Below, piece by piece: positions 10,801 through 18,145 of a stretch of 64,000 bases of DNA (the first letter of the stretch is position 1; each line of letters starts with the position of its first letter). This DNA is from G963669295 sp963669295. GTDB taxonomy: Bacteria > Bacteroidota > Bacteroidia > Flavobacteriales_D > CALLUQ01. The position numbers were made by a program, and so were the translations under genes. The DNA is taken from NCBI GenBank assembly GCA_963669295.1, contig OY769938.1, positions 1,302,001 through 1,366,000 on the forward strand. The letters are read 5' to 3'. The notes beneath the pieces were generated by a model. That model made no database searches and was not told the DNA's origin. It saw only the letters and a program-made list of their open reading frames with translations.

Positions 10801-11187
10801 ACCATTCGTAAACCCAATCTTATTTCCTTTGATAAAGATGGGTCTACCTTCTCTCGTTTTCACCAATACGGAAGCATAGTCGTTGCCATCGTAATAGGTA
10901 GAAGCATACCAGTTTGCTACCCCAGGAGTAACTTCTTCTGGTTTGTTTACATAAGGAATGGATTTAACAACAGGCGCTTCGCAAGCTGCTAACGTGGCTG
11001 CAGTAACGCTAAATCCGAGAAACTTCAAAAAATCCCTTCTTCCTGTAGAGGTTTCGCCTAATTTACTATCGGCTAGAAACTCATCCACTGGGAGCTCTTC
11101 AGGAAACTCGCTTTGAGCTGCCTTTACAAATTCTGGGTTTTCGTGAAGTTCTTCTAACCCTTTCCAGTATTTTTTAGTACTTCCCAT
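7882..11187 (-). CDS. actB: Alternative Complex III subunit ActB (molybdopterin oxidoreductase-like, iron-sulfur)
   Basis: Large periplasmic iron-sulfur subunit (1101 residues) that carries electrons from ActC to the haem subunits. A twin-arginine-type signal (TGRRDFLKFLGF, residues about 48-59) is followed by LAAC, so the mature protein is probably a lipoprotein. Residues about 60-750 resemble molybdopterin oxidoreductases, but this family is known to bind no molybdenum cofactor. The C-terminal third is a four-cluster ferredoxin-like domain with cysteine motifs CIGCGACVTAC, CQHCNHAPCETVC, CIGTRYCANNC and CSLCVQS/CSAGC. The tail is Lys/Glu-rich. Gap of 21 bases to actA. Confidence 0.95.
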   Translation of the reverse strand: MGSTKKYWKGLEELHENPEFVKAAQSEFPEELPVDEFLADSKLGETSTGRRDFLKFLGFSVTAATLAACEAPVVKSIPYVNKPEEVTPGVANWYASTYYDGNDYASVLVKTREGRPIFIKGNKIGFTNGAVNARINSSVLSLYDSQRVQEPMKGGAVASWAGVDADIMAALEKHKGGNVTILTNTIISPSTQRAIDELSAKMGGSIVSNEEMPADTLGGIMEMEMPAPSEGGINHIQYDAISNSGIRKANKSSFGQEVIPNYDFSKAEVIVSIGADFLAHWLMSMEYVGQYAQNRRPENGKMSRHFQFESIMSLTGSNADIRRAIKPSEEGAVAISLHNHIAKAKGGTTISGGQLEGHVEEAVAMAAKELLACNGSLVVAGSNSPAVQTVVNNINAMLGNYGKSIDLNNPVNIKQSNDEGVEQLVKDMNAGKVDVLIVYGVNPVYSLPNGDEFAAGLSKVKTSVAISLYADETASKATYLCPDNHYLESWNDYNPKAGSYGLAQPAISKLFNTRQGQESLLAWAGNSTSYHAYIQETWQQTVLGAGGLFTDSWNKSLHNGSYEMPKATTGGATFNGDVSGAASEIAKMAGAMSGTEVVVYQKAGMGDGMNTTGNPWLQELPDPISKVTWDNYITMSPADVLELYGMEVNDDNKRTALYIGEQNPTKQATVTVNGKSLTLPVYPSPGQKRGTIGIALGYGRSAKVGKAAYEYGEYGDPVTDENGNHKSIGANAYPFTSFTGGNIMYCAGASVTLVDEVYYIATTQTHHTIMGRDSVLRETTLGVYNEHNAANTYNPPHTLKYHENGTTVDKPISEIDLWEAHPVENVGHRWGLSVDLNTCIGCGACVTACVAENNVPVVGKDEVRRAREMHWMRIDRYYSSDASIDEDGYLAAEVPSENPEVAFVPMMCQHCNHAPCETVCPVAATTHSNEGLNMMAYNRCIGTRYCANNCPFKVRRFNWFNYMGYRKFSDINPAQDELGRMVLNPDVVVRARGVMEKCSLCVQSIQAGKLEAKKAGRKIKDGEIQTACSAGCPTNAITFGDLNDNDMTIAEHADDERAYNMLQEVGVQPNIYYMAKVRNKKEVKKKVMPEGEATETTEENA

Positions 11188-11208
11188 AATCTTAAAGCCG
11201 GAATATTA

Positions 11209-12543
11209 TTAATAGTGACACTTGGCACATTCCCATCCACCGAGCTCTTTCACTGTTACCTGATCGTCGTCTAATATTTTCTTCAACAATTCTTTGTCTT
11301 TCATAAAGCGCTTATGAATGTCTTCATAGTAACCGTTCTTGGCATTTACTACTTGCACTTGCTTCTCAGCATGACATTCTATACACCACCCCATAGTTAG
11401 GGTAGGGTTTATCAACTTCACGTTACCATCTACTTCATTCAATTCAGCAACTGGCATGATTCGCGCTACCCCTTCTTCTTCCATAGTACCATGGCATTGC
11501 TTACAATCTATCCCTCCAACATCTACGTGCTGCGAGTGGTTAAAGTAAACATGATCGGGCAGGTTATGCACTTTGTTCCAAACAACAGGCTTGGTTTCGC
11601 CAGTGTATTTTTGCTCTTTCACATCAAACCCAACTGCTTCGTAAATTTTTGCAATTTCCGTTTTACCAGTCATCGTTCCTTCAGATATACCCCTGTGGCA
11701 ATTCATACACACATTGGTTGAAGGAATGCCTGCATGGCGTCCTTTCTCTGCACTCGAGTGACAATACACACAGTTGATTTCGTTTTCACCAGCGTGTACT
11801 TTGTGTGAAAACTCGATGGGTTGCCCTGGCTGGTAGCCTTCGTAAACGCCAATGCCTTTCAGAGTATACCAGGTATCAAGTGCTCCACCAACCAAAAGAA
11901 TGATAACGAATACTGAAACCAGTGCTTTGTTTTCCCACATCCACTTACCTAAGGCAGCAAAGTACGACTCGTCGGGAATTGGCTCCAGGCCTTGTGCTTC
12001 ACGATCTGCATTTTGCAAATGTCGACGCACACTGGTTGCCGAGAAAGCAATAATTAAGAATACTACTCCCAACACCAACCACCACATCCAGGCTGTGCCT
12101 GCATCTTCTTCTCCTTCAGTGGCAACTTCTGCTACTGGAGCTTTTGCTACTTCGTCTGGTAATGGGTAAGCATCAACATATGCTAGAATCGCATCAATGT
12201 CGGCATCACTCACCGCTATAGGAGCGGTCATTTCTGAAGCATCGTAGTCCTGAATCTGAATAGCATACGGATCGCCAGTGGCTACCGCATCTTTCCAGTT
12301 CTTGATCCAGGTGTACAGCAATTCTTTGCTGGGCCAACGATCTTGCACCCCTGCCAATCCGGGGCCGATAAATTTCTCGTCTGTTACTTTATGACAAGAT
12401 GCACAATTCGCTTTAAATACTTTTCGTCCGGCTTCGGGGTCTTGCGCTGAGAGATCGGAGGTAAATCCGAAAAATAACGTCAGAATTAAGAACGGTGTGA
12501 AAAGCGCGAATCTCTTGGAATTCCTATTGCAGTCTGCGTTCAT
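11209..12543 (-). CDS. actA: Alternative Complex III subunit ActA, hexahaem c-type cytochrome
   Basis: Multihaem subunit of Alternative Complex III. Six CxxCH motifs are visible: an N-terminal class-I-like domain (CASCH, about residue 46), then a membrane helix (about 155-175), a second helix (about 210-230), and a pentahaem domain with CVYCH, CMNCH, CKQCH, CIECH and CAKCH. The last motif ends one residue before the C-terminus. The start at 12543 gives a signal peptide (NADCNRNSKRFALFTPFLIL, cleavage after LSAQ). The frame stays open to a Met codon at 12630, but the promoter box at 12589-12596 lies inside that longer version, which argues for 12543. The protein is 444 residues and the first gene of the operon. 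Confidence 0.92.
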   Translation of the reverse strand: MNADCNRNSKRFALFTPFLILTLFFGFTSDLSAQDPEAGRKVFKANCASCHKVTDEKFIGPGLAGVQDRWPSKELLYTWIKNWKDAVATGDPYAIQIQDYDASEMTAPIAVSDADIDAILAYVDAYPLPDEVAKAPVAEVATEGEEDAGTAWMWWLVLGVVFLIIAFSATSVRRHLQNADREAQGLEPIPDESYFAALGKWMWENKALVSVFVIILLVGGALDTWYTLKGIGVYEGYQPGQPIEFSHKVHAGENEINCVYCHSSAEKGRHAGIPSTNVCMNCHRGISEGTMTGKTEIAKIYEAVGFDVKEQKYTGETKPVVWNKVHNLPDHVYFNHSQHVDVGGIDCKQCHGTMEEEGVARIMPVAELNEVDGNVKLINPTLTMGWCIECHAEKQVQVVNAKNGYYEDIHKRFMKDKELLKKILDDDQVTVKELGGWECAKCHY

Positions 12544-12588
12544 ATTTTGTTTTTTCAAGTCGACTAAACATCCAAACAAATTCGCAGG

Positions 12589-12596
12589 CAAATTTA
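12589..12596 (-). promoter_or_regulatory. Promoter -7 box of the act-cta operon
   Basis: The minus strand reads TAAATTTG, an exact match to the Bacteroidota -7 consensus TAnnTTTG, 45 bases before the chosen actA start. No clear -33 TTTG lies at the usual spacing (the nearest, at 12630-12633, is too far), so the match is partial. Confidence 0.5.
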
Positions 12597-12765
12597 GCAG
12601 AATCCTCGACTTTGAAATCGTTTTTGTCACAAAATTGTCATGAAACCAAGTAATTTATAATCATTCTAAATAATGTGGTGTGCTTGCAAAATTCAATGGT
12701 TAATTTCATGTTTTTACTCCTCTACTCAAACCATCTATTCATCCAGCATTAACACAAATTAATCG

Positions 12766-12812
12766 ATAGTTTTAGCTGTTTTGCGTTTCTCTGGCATAGT
12801 TTTAGCTGTTTT
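12766..12812. repeat. Two 17-base direct repeats 30 bases apart, upstream of the SPOR gene
   Basis: The sequence ATAGTTTTAGCTGTTTT occurs exactly at 12766-12782 and again at 12796-12812. The 30-base spacing is close to three helical turns, and the second copy overlaps the -33 region of the promoter box at 12832-12839. This looks like a regulator binding pair or a short duplication; no known operator was recognised. Confidence 0.6.
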
Positions 12813-12831
12813 CTAAAGCGAGGGAAAAGAT

Positions 12832-12839
12832 TACCTTTG
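12832..12839 (+). promoter_or_regulatory. Promoter -7 box of the SPOR-domain gene
   Basis: TACCTTTG matches TAnnTTTG exactly and lies 31 bases before the ATG at 12871, which suggests a 5' leader of about 25 bases. No clear -33 TTTG is seen at 19-21 bases upstream; the second copy of the 17-base repeat occupies that position. Confidence 0.55.
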
Positions 12840-12870
12840 TATTCTCATTATCACTGTATATTCAATAGCA

Positions 12871-13413
12871 ATGAAACCAACAATAAGCCTCTTAATCGTT
12901 TCGATCATTTCCACAATGACTGTGGCACAATCGATCGATAACAATGACTGGAAAACGTACAAAGGCAGCACAGAAAACACTGCCACTACAGAGGTCACGA
13001 CACCTGATTCTAATAACACACATCAAAATACTCCTTTAGTCATCCCTAATTATTCGAATGCCACACCTGGTAGGGTTCAAAATTTTCAGAGCACACGCAT
13101 CAAACTTTTGTCGGATAAATACTCGAGTGTTTACGATGGCAAAATGAATGGCTATCGTATTCAAATATACTCTGGTTCGGATCGAGCTGCTGCTAATGGC
13201 AAGCGTTCCGACTTTTTAGCTCGATTTCCTGATGTAAGGGCCAATCTTGATTGGGAACAACCCAACTTTAAAGTACGTGTGGGTAGTTATCGCACATTGT
13301 TACAAGCCCAAAAAGGTTTGGTAGAAGTAAAAGAGCGCTATCCCAATGCTTACATTGTGAAGGATGAAATTGAGTTACCTCGTTTGGGAACTCCTAATGA
13401 CGGTGCACAATAG
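12871..13413 (+). CDS. Secreted SPOR-domain protein
   Basis: 180 residues with a signal peptide (TISLLIVSIISTMTVAQ, cleavage about residue 20), a Thr/Asn-rich linker and a C-terminal SPOR domain (about residues 92-172). The domain is recognisable from YRIQIYSGSDRAAANGKRSD, then VRVGSYRTLLQAQKGL and the final YIVKDEIELP. SPOR domains bind denuded glycan strands of septal peptidoglycan, so the protein probably acts in the periplasm near the division site. It is a single gene, divergent from the act operon and convergent with infB. Family call secure; precise role inferred. Confidence 0.85.
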   Translation: MKPTISLLIVSIISTMTVAQSIDNNDWKTYKGSTENTATTEVTTPDSNNTHQNTPLVIPNYSNATPGRVQNFQSTRIKLLSDKYSSVYDGKMNGYRIQIYSGSDRAAANGKRSDFLARFPDVRANLDWEQPNFKVRVGSYRTLLQAQKGLVEVKERYPNAYIVKDEIELPRLGTPNDGAQ

Positions 13414-13538
13414 CATTCTTCTATACTCCCACTCTATTTTAACACAAATTTTCGCTCCATTTTAAGCTGCTACTGGCTGCTCAAAATCAGTTCATTAGTA
13501 GCACATTAACTGTGGTTGTAAGTTTAAATAATGGCCAT

Positions 13539-13567
13539 AAAAAAAGGCTGCCTGAATGAGGCAGCCT
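13539..13567 (-). terminator. Intrinsic terminator of rimP-nusA-infB
   Basis: Perfect 9-bp inverted repeat (13545-13553 with 13559-13567) with a 5-base loop. On the minus strand a run of seven T follows (13545-13539). It lies 20 bases after the infB stop codon. Confidence 0.9.
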
Positions 13568-13586
13568 TCGCAATAGCAACAATTGC

Positions 13587-16259
13587 TTATAGTGTTTTCT
13601 TTACTTCTACTTCTTCGAATGCTTCTACATGATCGCCCACTTTGATGTCGTTAAAGTTTTCGATGTTCAATCCACATTCATATCCGTGTTGTACGTCTTT
13701 TACATCTTCTTTGAAACGCTTCAACGATCCCAACTCACCAGTGTATACTACTATACCATCGCGGATGAGACGCACCTTGCTGTTTCGAGTAATCTTACCA
13801 TCCAACACATAACATCCTGCTACTGAACCTACCCGCGAAATTTTGAATACATCGCGTATTTCTGCAGTTCCTACGATCTCCTCTTTGATGTCTGGTGAAA
13901 GCATTCCCTCCATCGCTGCTTTAACTTCTTCAATTGCCGCATAAATGATCGAGTACAAACGAATGTCTATCTGTTCTTTCTCAGCCAATTTTCTAGCTCC
14001 AGAAGAAGGTCGCACCTGGAATCCAATAACAATTGCATCAGAAGCGGTAGCAAGCAACACATCCGACTCAGTAATTTGACCTACTGCCTTGTGGATGATG
14101 TTTACTTGTATTTGTTCTGTAGATAGTTTCTGTAATGAATCAGACAGCGCTTCGATAGAGCCATCCACATCTCCTTTTACGATTACATTGAGTTCCTGGA
14201 AATCGCCAATAGCTAAACGGCGCCCAATCTCGTCGAGGGTAATGTGCTTTTGCGTTCTAATGCCTTGCTCGCGCTGCAACTGGAGACGACGAGTAGCAAT
14301 TTGCTTCGTTTCTTTCTCATCTTCCATTACATTGAACTTGTCGCCCGCATTTGGTGCGCCATTTAGCCCAAGTACTGAAACAGGAGTAGAAGGTCCTGCT
14401 TCCTCTACAATTTGGCCACGTTCGTTGTGCATCGCTTTAACGCGACCGTGGTGGCATCCTGCAAGGATAATATCTCCTACACGCATGGTACCTGCTTGTA
14501 CCAGCATTTGTGTTACATATCCCCGTCCTTTATCTAACGCTGATTCTATTATTGTTCCTACTGCTCGTTTCTCAGGGTTGGCTTTCAACTCAAGCAATTC
14601 TGCTTCGAGCAATACCTTTTCTAATAGCTCTTCTACATTGGTTCCGTTCTTTGCCGATATTTCCTGGCACTGGAATTTCCCGCCCCAATCTTCAACCAGA
14701 ATGTTCATATTGGCCAACTCTTCCTTAATTTTATCGGGGTTGGCATTGGGGCGATCCATTTTGTTCAATGCAAAAATCATTGGCACACCAGCCGCTTGAG
14801 CATGGTTAATGGCCTCTTTGGTTTGCGGCATCACATTATCGTCGGCTGCAATTACAATAATTACAAGGTCAGTAACTTGTGCACCACGAGCACGCATAGC
14901 AGTAAAGGCCTCGTGACCAGGCGTATCTAAGAATGCTATTTCTTTGCCTTCTTCTACTTCTACTTTGTAAGCTCCAATGTGCTGCGTAATTCCTCCTGCC
15001 TCACCGGCAATTACATTGGCTTTTCGGATGTAATCGAGTAATGAAGTTTTACCATGATCAACGTGCCCCATTACCGTAACGATGGGTGATCTTGGCATTA
15101 GGCTATCTTCCGTGTCTTCCTCTTCAATAATCGTATCCTGAATATCGGCACCAACAAAGTCTACCGAATAGCCAAATTCTTCTGCAACAATGGTAATGGT
15201 TTCTGCATCCAATCGTTGGTTGATGGAAACAAAAATTCCCAGTGTCATACATGCGGAAATCACATCAGTAGCAGACACATCCATCATGCTAGCCAATTCA
15301 CTTACACTAACAAATTCTGAAAGTTTAAGAATCGACTTTTCTTGTTCTTGCTTCTGTAGTTCTTCTTCCGTTTTTTGCGCAATAGCATCACGCTTAGCTC
15401 TACGTAGTTTAGCAGCTTTCGACTTACCACCACCACTTAATCGAGCTAATGTTTCTTTGATTTCCTTTTGAATTTCTTCTTCAGAAACCTCTGGCTTTTT
15501 CTTCCCTTTCTTCTGAGATTGCTTTTGGCCTCCTTTATTCTTTTGCGTCTCAATGTCTTTATCTACATTGACTTTCTTGATTCGTTTACGCTTACGCTTC
15601 TTACGAGGCTCATCATCTCCAGAAGTACTTTCTTTAGGTGTTTTTTGCTTTTCAACAGGCAACTCCATCTTACCTACCACAGTAAGACCCGATAGCTTTT
15701 CAGCTTGTGCCTTAATGGTTTCGGTTGGGGCTGCTTTCTTAGGCTCCTCCTCTTTCTTCTCTTCTTCTTTTACCTCTTCTTTTGCTTCTTCTTTTGCCTG
15801 AGGCTTTTCTTCTTCTACTACAGGTTCTTCAACAACCGGTTCCTCTTTCTTTGCAGGCTTTCCTTTTGCATCTACTGCATCTAAATCAAGTTTACCTACT
15901 ACCGACACTTTCACATCATCTTCCACTTTGGCACGAATCACTGATTCATCGACCTCTTGTACATTGGTGATAATGATTTCCTCGTCTTGTTCCTTAGAAG
16001 TTGCCTTGTCTCCCCCTTCGATGGATACTGTTTCCCGGGCTTCCCGGTTTACATTAACCATCTTTGACTCTTCCTTCTGCACTTTCTCCGACTGAAACTC
16101 AGCAACAAGCACATCATATAGGTCTGGCGCAATCTTGGTATTCGGATTTGCGTCGATTTCATACCCTTGCTCATTGAGGTAATCCACAATGGTAGAAATC
16201 CCTACATTGAATTCTCTCGCAACTTTACTTAATCTTCCTGCTTTCTTAGTTTCAGACAT
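13587..16259 (-). CDS. infB: Translation initiation factor IF-2
   Basis: GTPase that brings initiator tRNA to the 30S subunit. The 890 residues show the N-terminal IF2_N helix (RLSKVAREFNVGISTIVDYL), a second IF2_N-like segment (about 310-360), and the G domain with G1 GHVDHGKTS (about 397), G3 DTPGHEAF and G4 NKMDRP, followed by domains II-IV ending in GLNIENFNDIKVGDHVEAFE. Between the two IF2_N parts lies about 200 residues of charged Lys/Glu/Pro low complexity (e.g. EEEKKEEEPKK, KKRKRKRIKK), as usual in this phylum. It is the last gene of the rimP-nusA-infB operon, 50 bases after nusA. Confidence 0.98.
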   Translation of the reverse strand: MSETKKAGRLSKVAREFNVGISTIVDYLNEQGYEIDANPNTKIAPDLYDVLVAEFQSEKVQKEESKMVNVNREARETVSIEGGDKATSKEQDEEIIITNVQEVDESVIRAKVEDDVKVSVVGKLDLDAVDAKGKPAKKEEPVVEEPVVEEEKPQAKEEAKEEVKEEEKKEEEPKKAAPTETIKAQAEKLSGLTVVGKMELPVEKQKTPKESTSGDDEPRKKRKRKRIKKVNVDKDIETQKNKGGQKQSQKKGKKKPEVSEEEIQKEIKETLARLSGGGKSKAAKLRRAKRDAIAQKTEEELQKQEQEKSILKLSEFVSVSELASMMDVSATDVISACMTLGIFVSINQRLDAETITIVAEEFGYSVDFVGADIQDTIIEEEDTEDSLMPRSPIVTVMGHVDHGKTSLLDYIRKANVIAGEAGGITQHIGAYKVEVEEGKEIAFLDTPGHEAFTAMRARGAQVTDLVIIVIAADDNVMPQTKEAINHAQAAGVPMIFALNKMDRPNANPDKIKEELANMNILVEDWGGKFQCQEISAKNGTNVEELLEKVLLEAELLELKANPEKRAVGTIIESALDKGRGYVTQMLVQAGTMRVGDIILAGCHHGRVKAMHNERGQIVEEAGPSTPVSVLGLNGAPNAGDKFNVMEDEKETKQIATRRLQLQREQGIRTQKHITLDEIGRRLAIGDFQELNVIVKGDVDGSIEALSDSLQKLSTEQIQVNIIHKAVGQITESDVLLATASDAIVIGFQVRPSSGARKLAEKEQIDIRLYSIIYAAIEEVKAAMEGMLSPDIKEEIVGTAEIRDVFKISRVGSVAGCYVLDGKITRNSKVRLIRDGIVVYTGELGSLKRFKEDVKDVQHGYECGLNIENFNDIKVGDHVEAFEEVEVKKTL

Positions 16260-16309
16260 AATCTCCTTTTAACTTTTCTGAAGTGTCAAATATAGATAAG
16301 AATTTTGAG

Positions 16310-17554
16310 TTATTCTTCGGGGGCCAATTCTTCGTTCAATATCTTGATTACTTCGTTGATGGTTTCTTCTTCTAAATCGGTTCTCTTCACCAGGTCATTG
16401 ATGTTCAATTCCAATACGCTACGTGCTGTATCGCAACCAATTGACTTCAATTCATCCAGGATCCAGCTGTCGATTTCATCAGCAAATTCTTCTAAATCTA
16501 CATCGTCGATGTCTACCACATCCTCACGGTATACATCAATCTCATATTCGGTTAAGCGACTTGCAAGTTTGATGTTAAACCCACCTTTACCAATCGCCAA
16601 CGATACTTGATCTGGCTTTAAATACACTTCTGCTCGCCCATTTTCTTCATCCATTTTGATGGAGCCAATTTTTGCAGGGCTCAACGCACGTGTAATGAGT
16701 AGTTGGATGTTGTTGGTATAATTGATGACATCAATGTTTTCGTTGCGCAACTCGCGTACAATACCATGAATTCTCGATCCTTTCATTCCCACACATGCCC
16801 CTACCGGGTCGATTCTATCATCGTAAGATTCTACAGCTACCTTCGCACGCTCACCTGGCTCACGAACAATTTTCTTAATGGTAATTAGGCCATCAAATAC
16901 CTCTGGCACTTCCAATTCGAATAATCGCTCCAAAAATTCAGAAGCGGTTCGCGACAAGATGACAACAGGGTTGTTATTTTTCATTTCAACACGTGCCACT
17001 ACAGCCCTTACGGTATCGCCCTTCTTAAAGTAATCGCTATTGATTTGCTCAGACTTTGGTAGGATTAACTCGTTGCCTTCATCATCAAGAATTAAGATTT
17101 CCTTTTTCCACACCTGGTATACTTCACCGGTAACAATCTCACCAACTCGCTCTTTGTATTTTTGATAGATATTATCTTTCTCTAGCTCTAAAATTTTAGA
17201 AATAAGGTTCTGACGCAAAGCCAACACATTTCTACGGCCAAATTTAAACATGGTAATTTCTTCCGACACTTCTTCTCCAACTTCAAAATCAGGTTCAATT
17301 TTTATGGCATCAGAATATGCAATTTGCAAGCTAGAATCTTCTACTTCACCATCTGGAACAATTTCCCTGTTTCTCCAAATTTCCAAATCTCCTTTATCGA
17401 TGTTAATGATCACATCAATGTTCTCATCTGTTCCATATTTTTTGCCCAACATGCTTCTAAATACATCCTCCAGGATATTCATCATGGTGGCTCTGTCGAT
17501 GTTTTTGAATTCTTTAAACTCCGAAAATGATTCAATTAAGTTTACGCTATCCAT
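16310..17554 (-). CDS. nusA: Transcription termination/antitermination factor NusA
   Basis: RNA polymerase-binding factor that modulates pausing, intrinsic termination and antitermination. The 414 residues hold the N-terminal polymerase-binding domain (about 1-125), an S1 domain (about 130-200, VGEIVTGEVYQVWKKEILIL), KH1 (with DPVGACVGMKGSRI) and KH2 (with SLAIGKGGFNIKLASRL). A short helical C-terminus replaces the AR1/AR2 repeats of enterobacteria, consistent with the short form usual outside Proteobacteria. It lies 12 bases after rimP. The hairpin in the leader of this operon makes autoregulation by NusA plausible (see the leader entry). Confidence 0.97.
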   Translation of the reverse strand: MDSVNLIESFSEFKEFKNIDRATMMNILEDVFRSMLGKKYGTDENIDVIINIDKGDLEIWRNREIVPDGEVEDSSLQIAYSDAIKIEPDFEVGEEVSEEITMFKFGRRNVLALRQNLISKILELEKDNIYQKYKERVGEIVTGEVYQVWKKEILILDDEGNELILPKSEQINSDYFKKGDTVRAVVARVEMKNNNPVVILSRTASEFLERLFELEVPEVFDGLITIKKIVREPGERAKVAVESYDDRIDPVGACVGMKGSRIHGIVRELRNENIDVINYTNNIQLLITRALSPAKIGSIKMDEENGRAEVYLKPDQVSLAIGKGGFNIKLASRLTEYEIDVYREDVVDIDDVDLEEFADEIDSWILDELKSIGCDTARSVLELNINDLVKRTDLEEETINEVIKILNEELAPEE

Positions 17555-17566
17555 TTTTGTATTGAT

Positions 17567-18034
17567 TTAAAAAGAGATAATAACCGTTGTTTCTTTTATA
17601 TTTTCAAAGCCGATCGGGTGTTCTTCTACCACCCATTGTTTGGCTTTTCTTCCTTCAATTTTTTCTTTTCTTTTTGTTTCCAGCACTATGCCATCATCAT
17701 TCACCGTTTTGAGCAACCCTTTTTGTGAGCGATCGTCATTCTTCACCACTTTTACTTCGCGTCCAACATTTTTTAAATACTGCTGGTGTACTTTAAATGG
17801 TTGATCCAATCCTGGGGATGAAACTTTTAGTTCAAAGTCTTCTTCCTCTCTATCAAATGCTCCTTCAATGGCTCTACTAACCCCTACACACTCCTTGATG
17901 GTTACCCCCCGCTCTATGTTATCTACCTCAACGTAAATCTTGTTGTCGGTAGTTACCCTAACATCCACAATGTAGTTGTTTGTTCCGGCTACCTTCTCCT
18001 CTGCCAATGCCTTTACTTGTGTTGCACTAATCAT
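17567..18034 (-). CDS. rimP: Ribosome maturation factor RimP
   Basis: 155-residue 30S assembly factor, first gene of the conserved rimP-nusA-infB order. The N-terminal alpha/beta domain (VDVRVTTDNKIYVEVDNIER) is followed by the family signature around FELKVSSPGLDQPFK and an SH3-like C-terminal domain. The start at 18034 has no Shine-Dalgarno sequence. A terminator-like hairpin ends 12 to 14 bases before this ATG. Confidence 0.93.
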   Translation of the reverse strand: MISATQVKALAEEKVAGTNNYIVDVRVTTDNKIYVEVDNIERGVTIKECVGVSRAIEGAFDREEEDFELKVSSPGLDQPFKVHQQYLKNVGREVKVVKNDDRSQKGLLKTVNDDGIVLETKRKEKIEGRKAKQWVVEEHPIGFENIKETTVIISF

Positions 18035-18044
18035 TCAAATAAGC

Positions 18045-18090
18045 AATAAAAAGAGGGGATGCTATCCCCTCTTACTGTTTTCTTTTTATT
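18045..18090 (-). terminator. Intrinsic terminator in the rimP-nusA-infB leader; possible attenuator
   Basis: A perfect 10-bp inverted repeat (18051-18060 with 18064-18073, loop GCT) is followed on the minus strand by a T-rich tract. It can end transcription of the YwqK-repeat gene (stop at 18146). A strong promoter-like sequence lies between that stop codon and the hairpin (18100-18131), so transcripts starting there must also pass the hairpin before reaching rimP. In addition, 18082-18090 is an exact reverse complement of 18045-18053, which contains the T tract. A 9-bp pairing of these would sequester the T tract and compete with the foot of the terminator stem, as an antiterminator would. 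The pairing is AT-rich and could be coincidental. Confidence 0.75.
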
Positions 18091-18099
18091 TGTGCGATG

Positions 18100-18131
18100 C
18101 AAATATAACACTAATTTACCATTAAGGCAAA
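18100..18131 (-). promoter_or_regulatory. Promoter of rimP-nusA-infB
   Basis: On the minus strand: -33 TTTG (18131-18128), a 20-base spacer, then -7 TATATTTG (18107-18100). Both boxes fit the Bacteroidota housekeeping consensus and its 19-21 base spacing. The predicted start near 18094 gives a leader of about 60 bases before rimP. Confidence 0.7.
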
Positions 18132-18145
18132 TTGTTACACCCCAG

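Noticed and set aside
7882..11187. ActB as an active molybdoenzyme served by the cofactor genes in the window
   Set aside because: Its position in the act operon and overall architecture identify it as the Alternative Complex III subunit, a family known to have lost cofactor binding.
12544..12630. Longer actA start at 12630
   Set aside because: It would put 29 residues before a normal signal peptide and lies upstream of the promoter box at 12589-12596.
14089..14799. 236-codon plus-strand open frame opposite infB
   Set aside because: It lies wholly within the highly conserved GTPase domain of IF-2, is Ser/Pro-rich, and has no start signals. It is a shadow frame.
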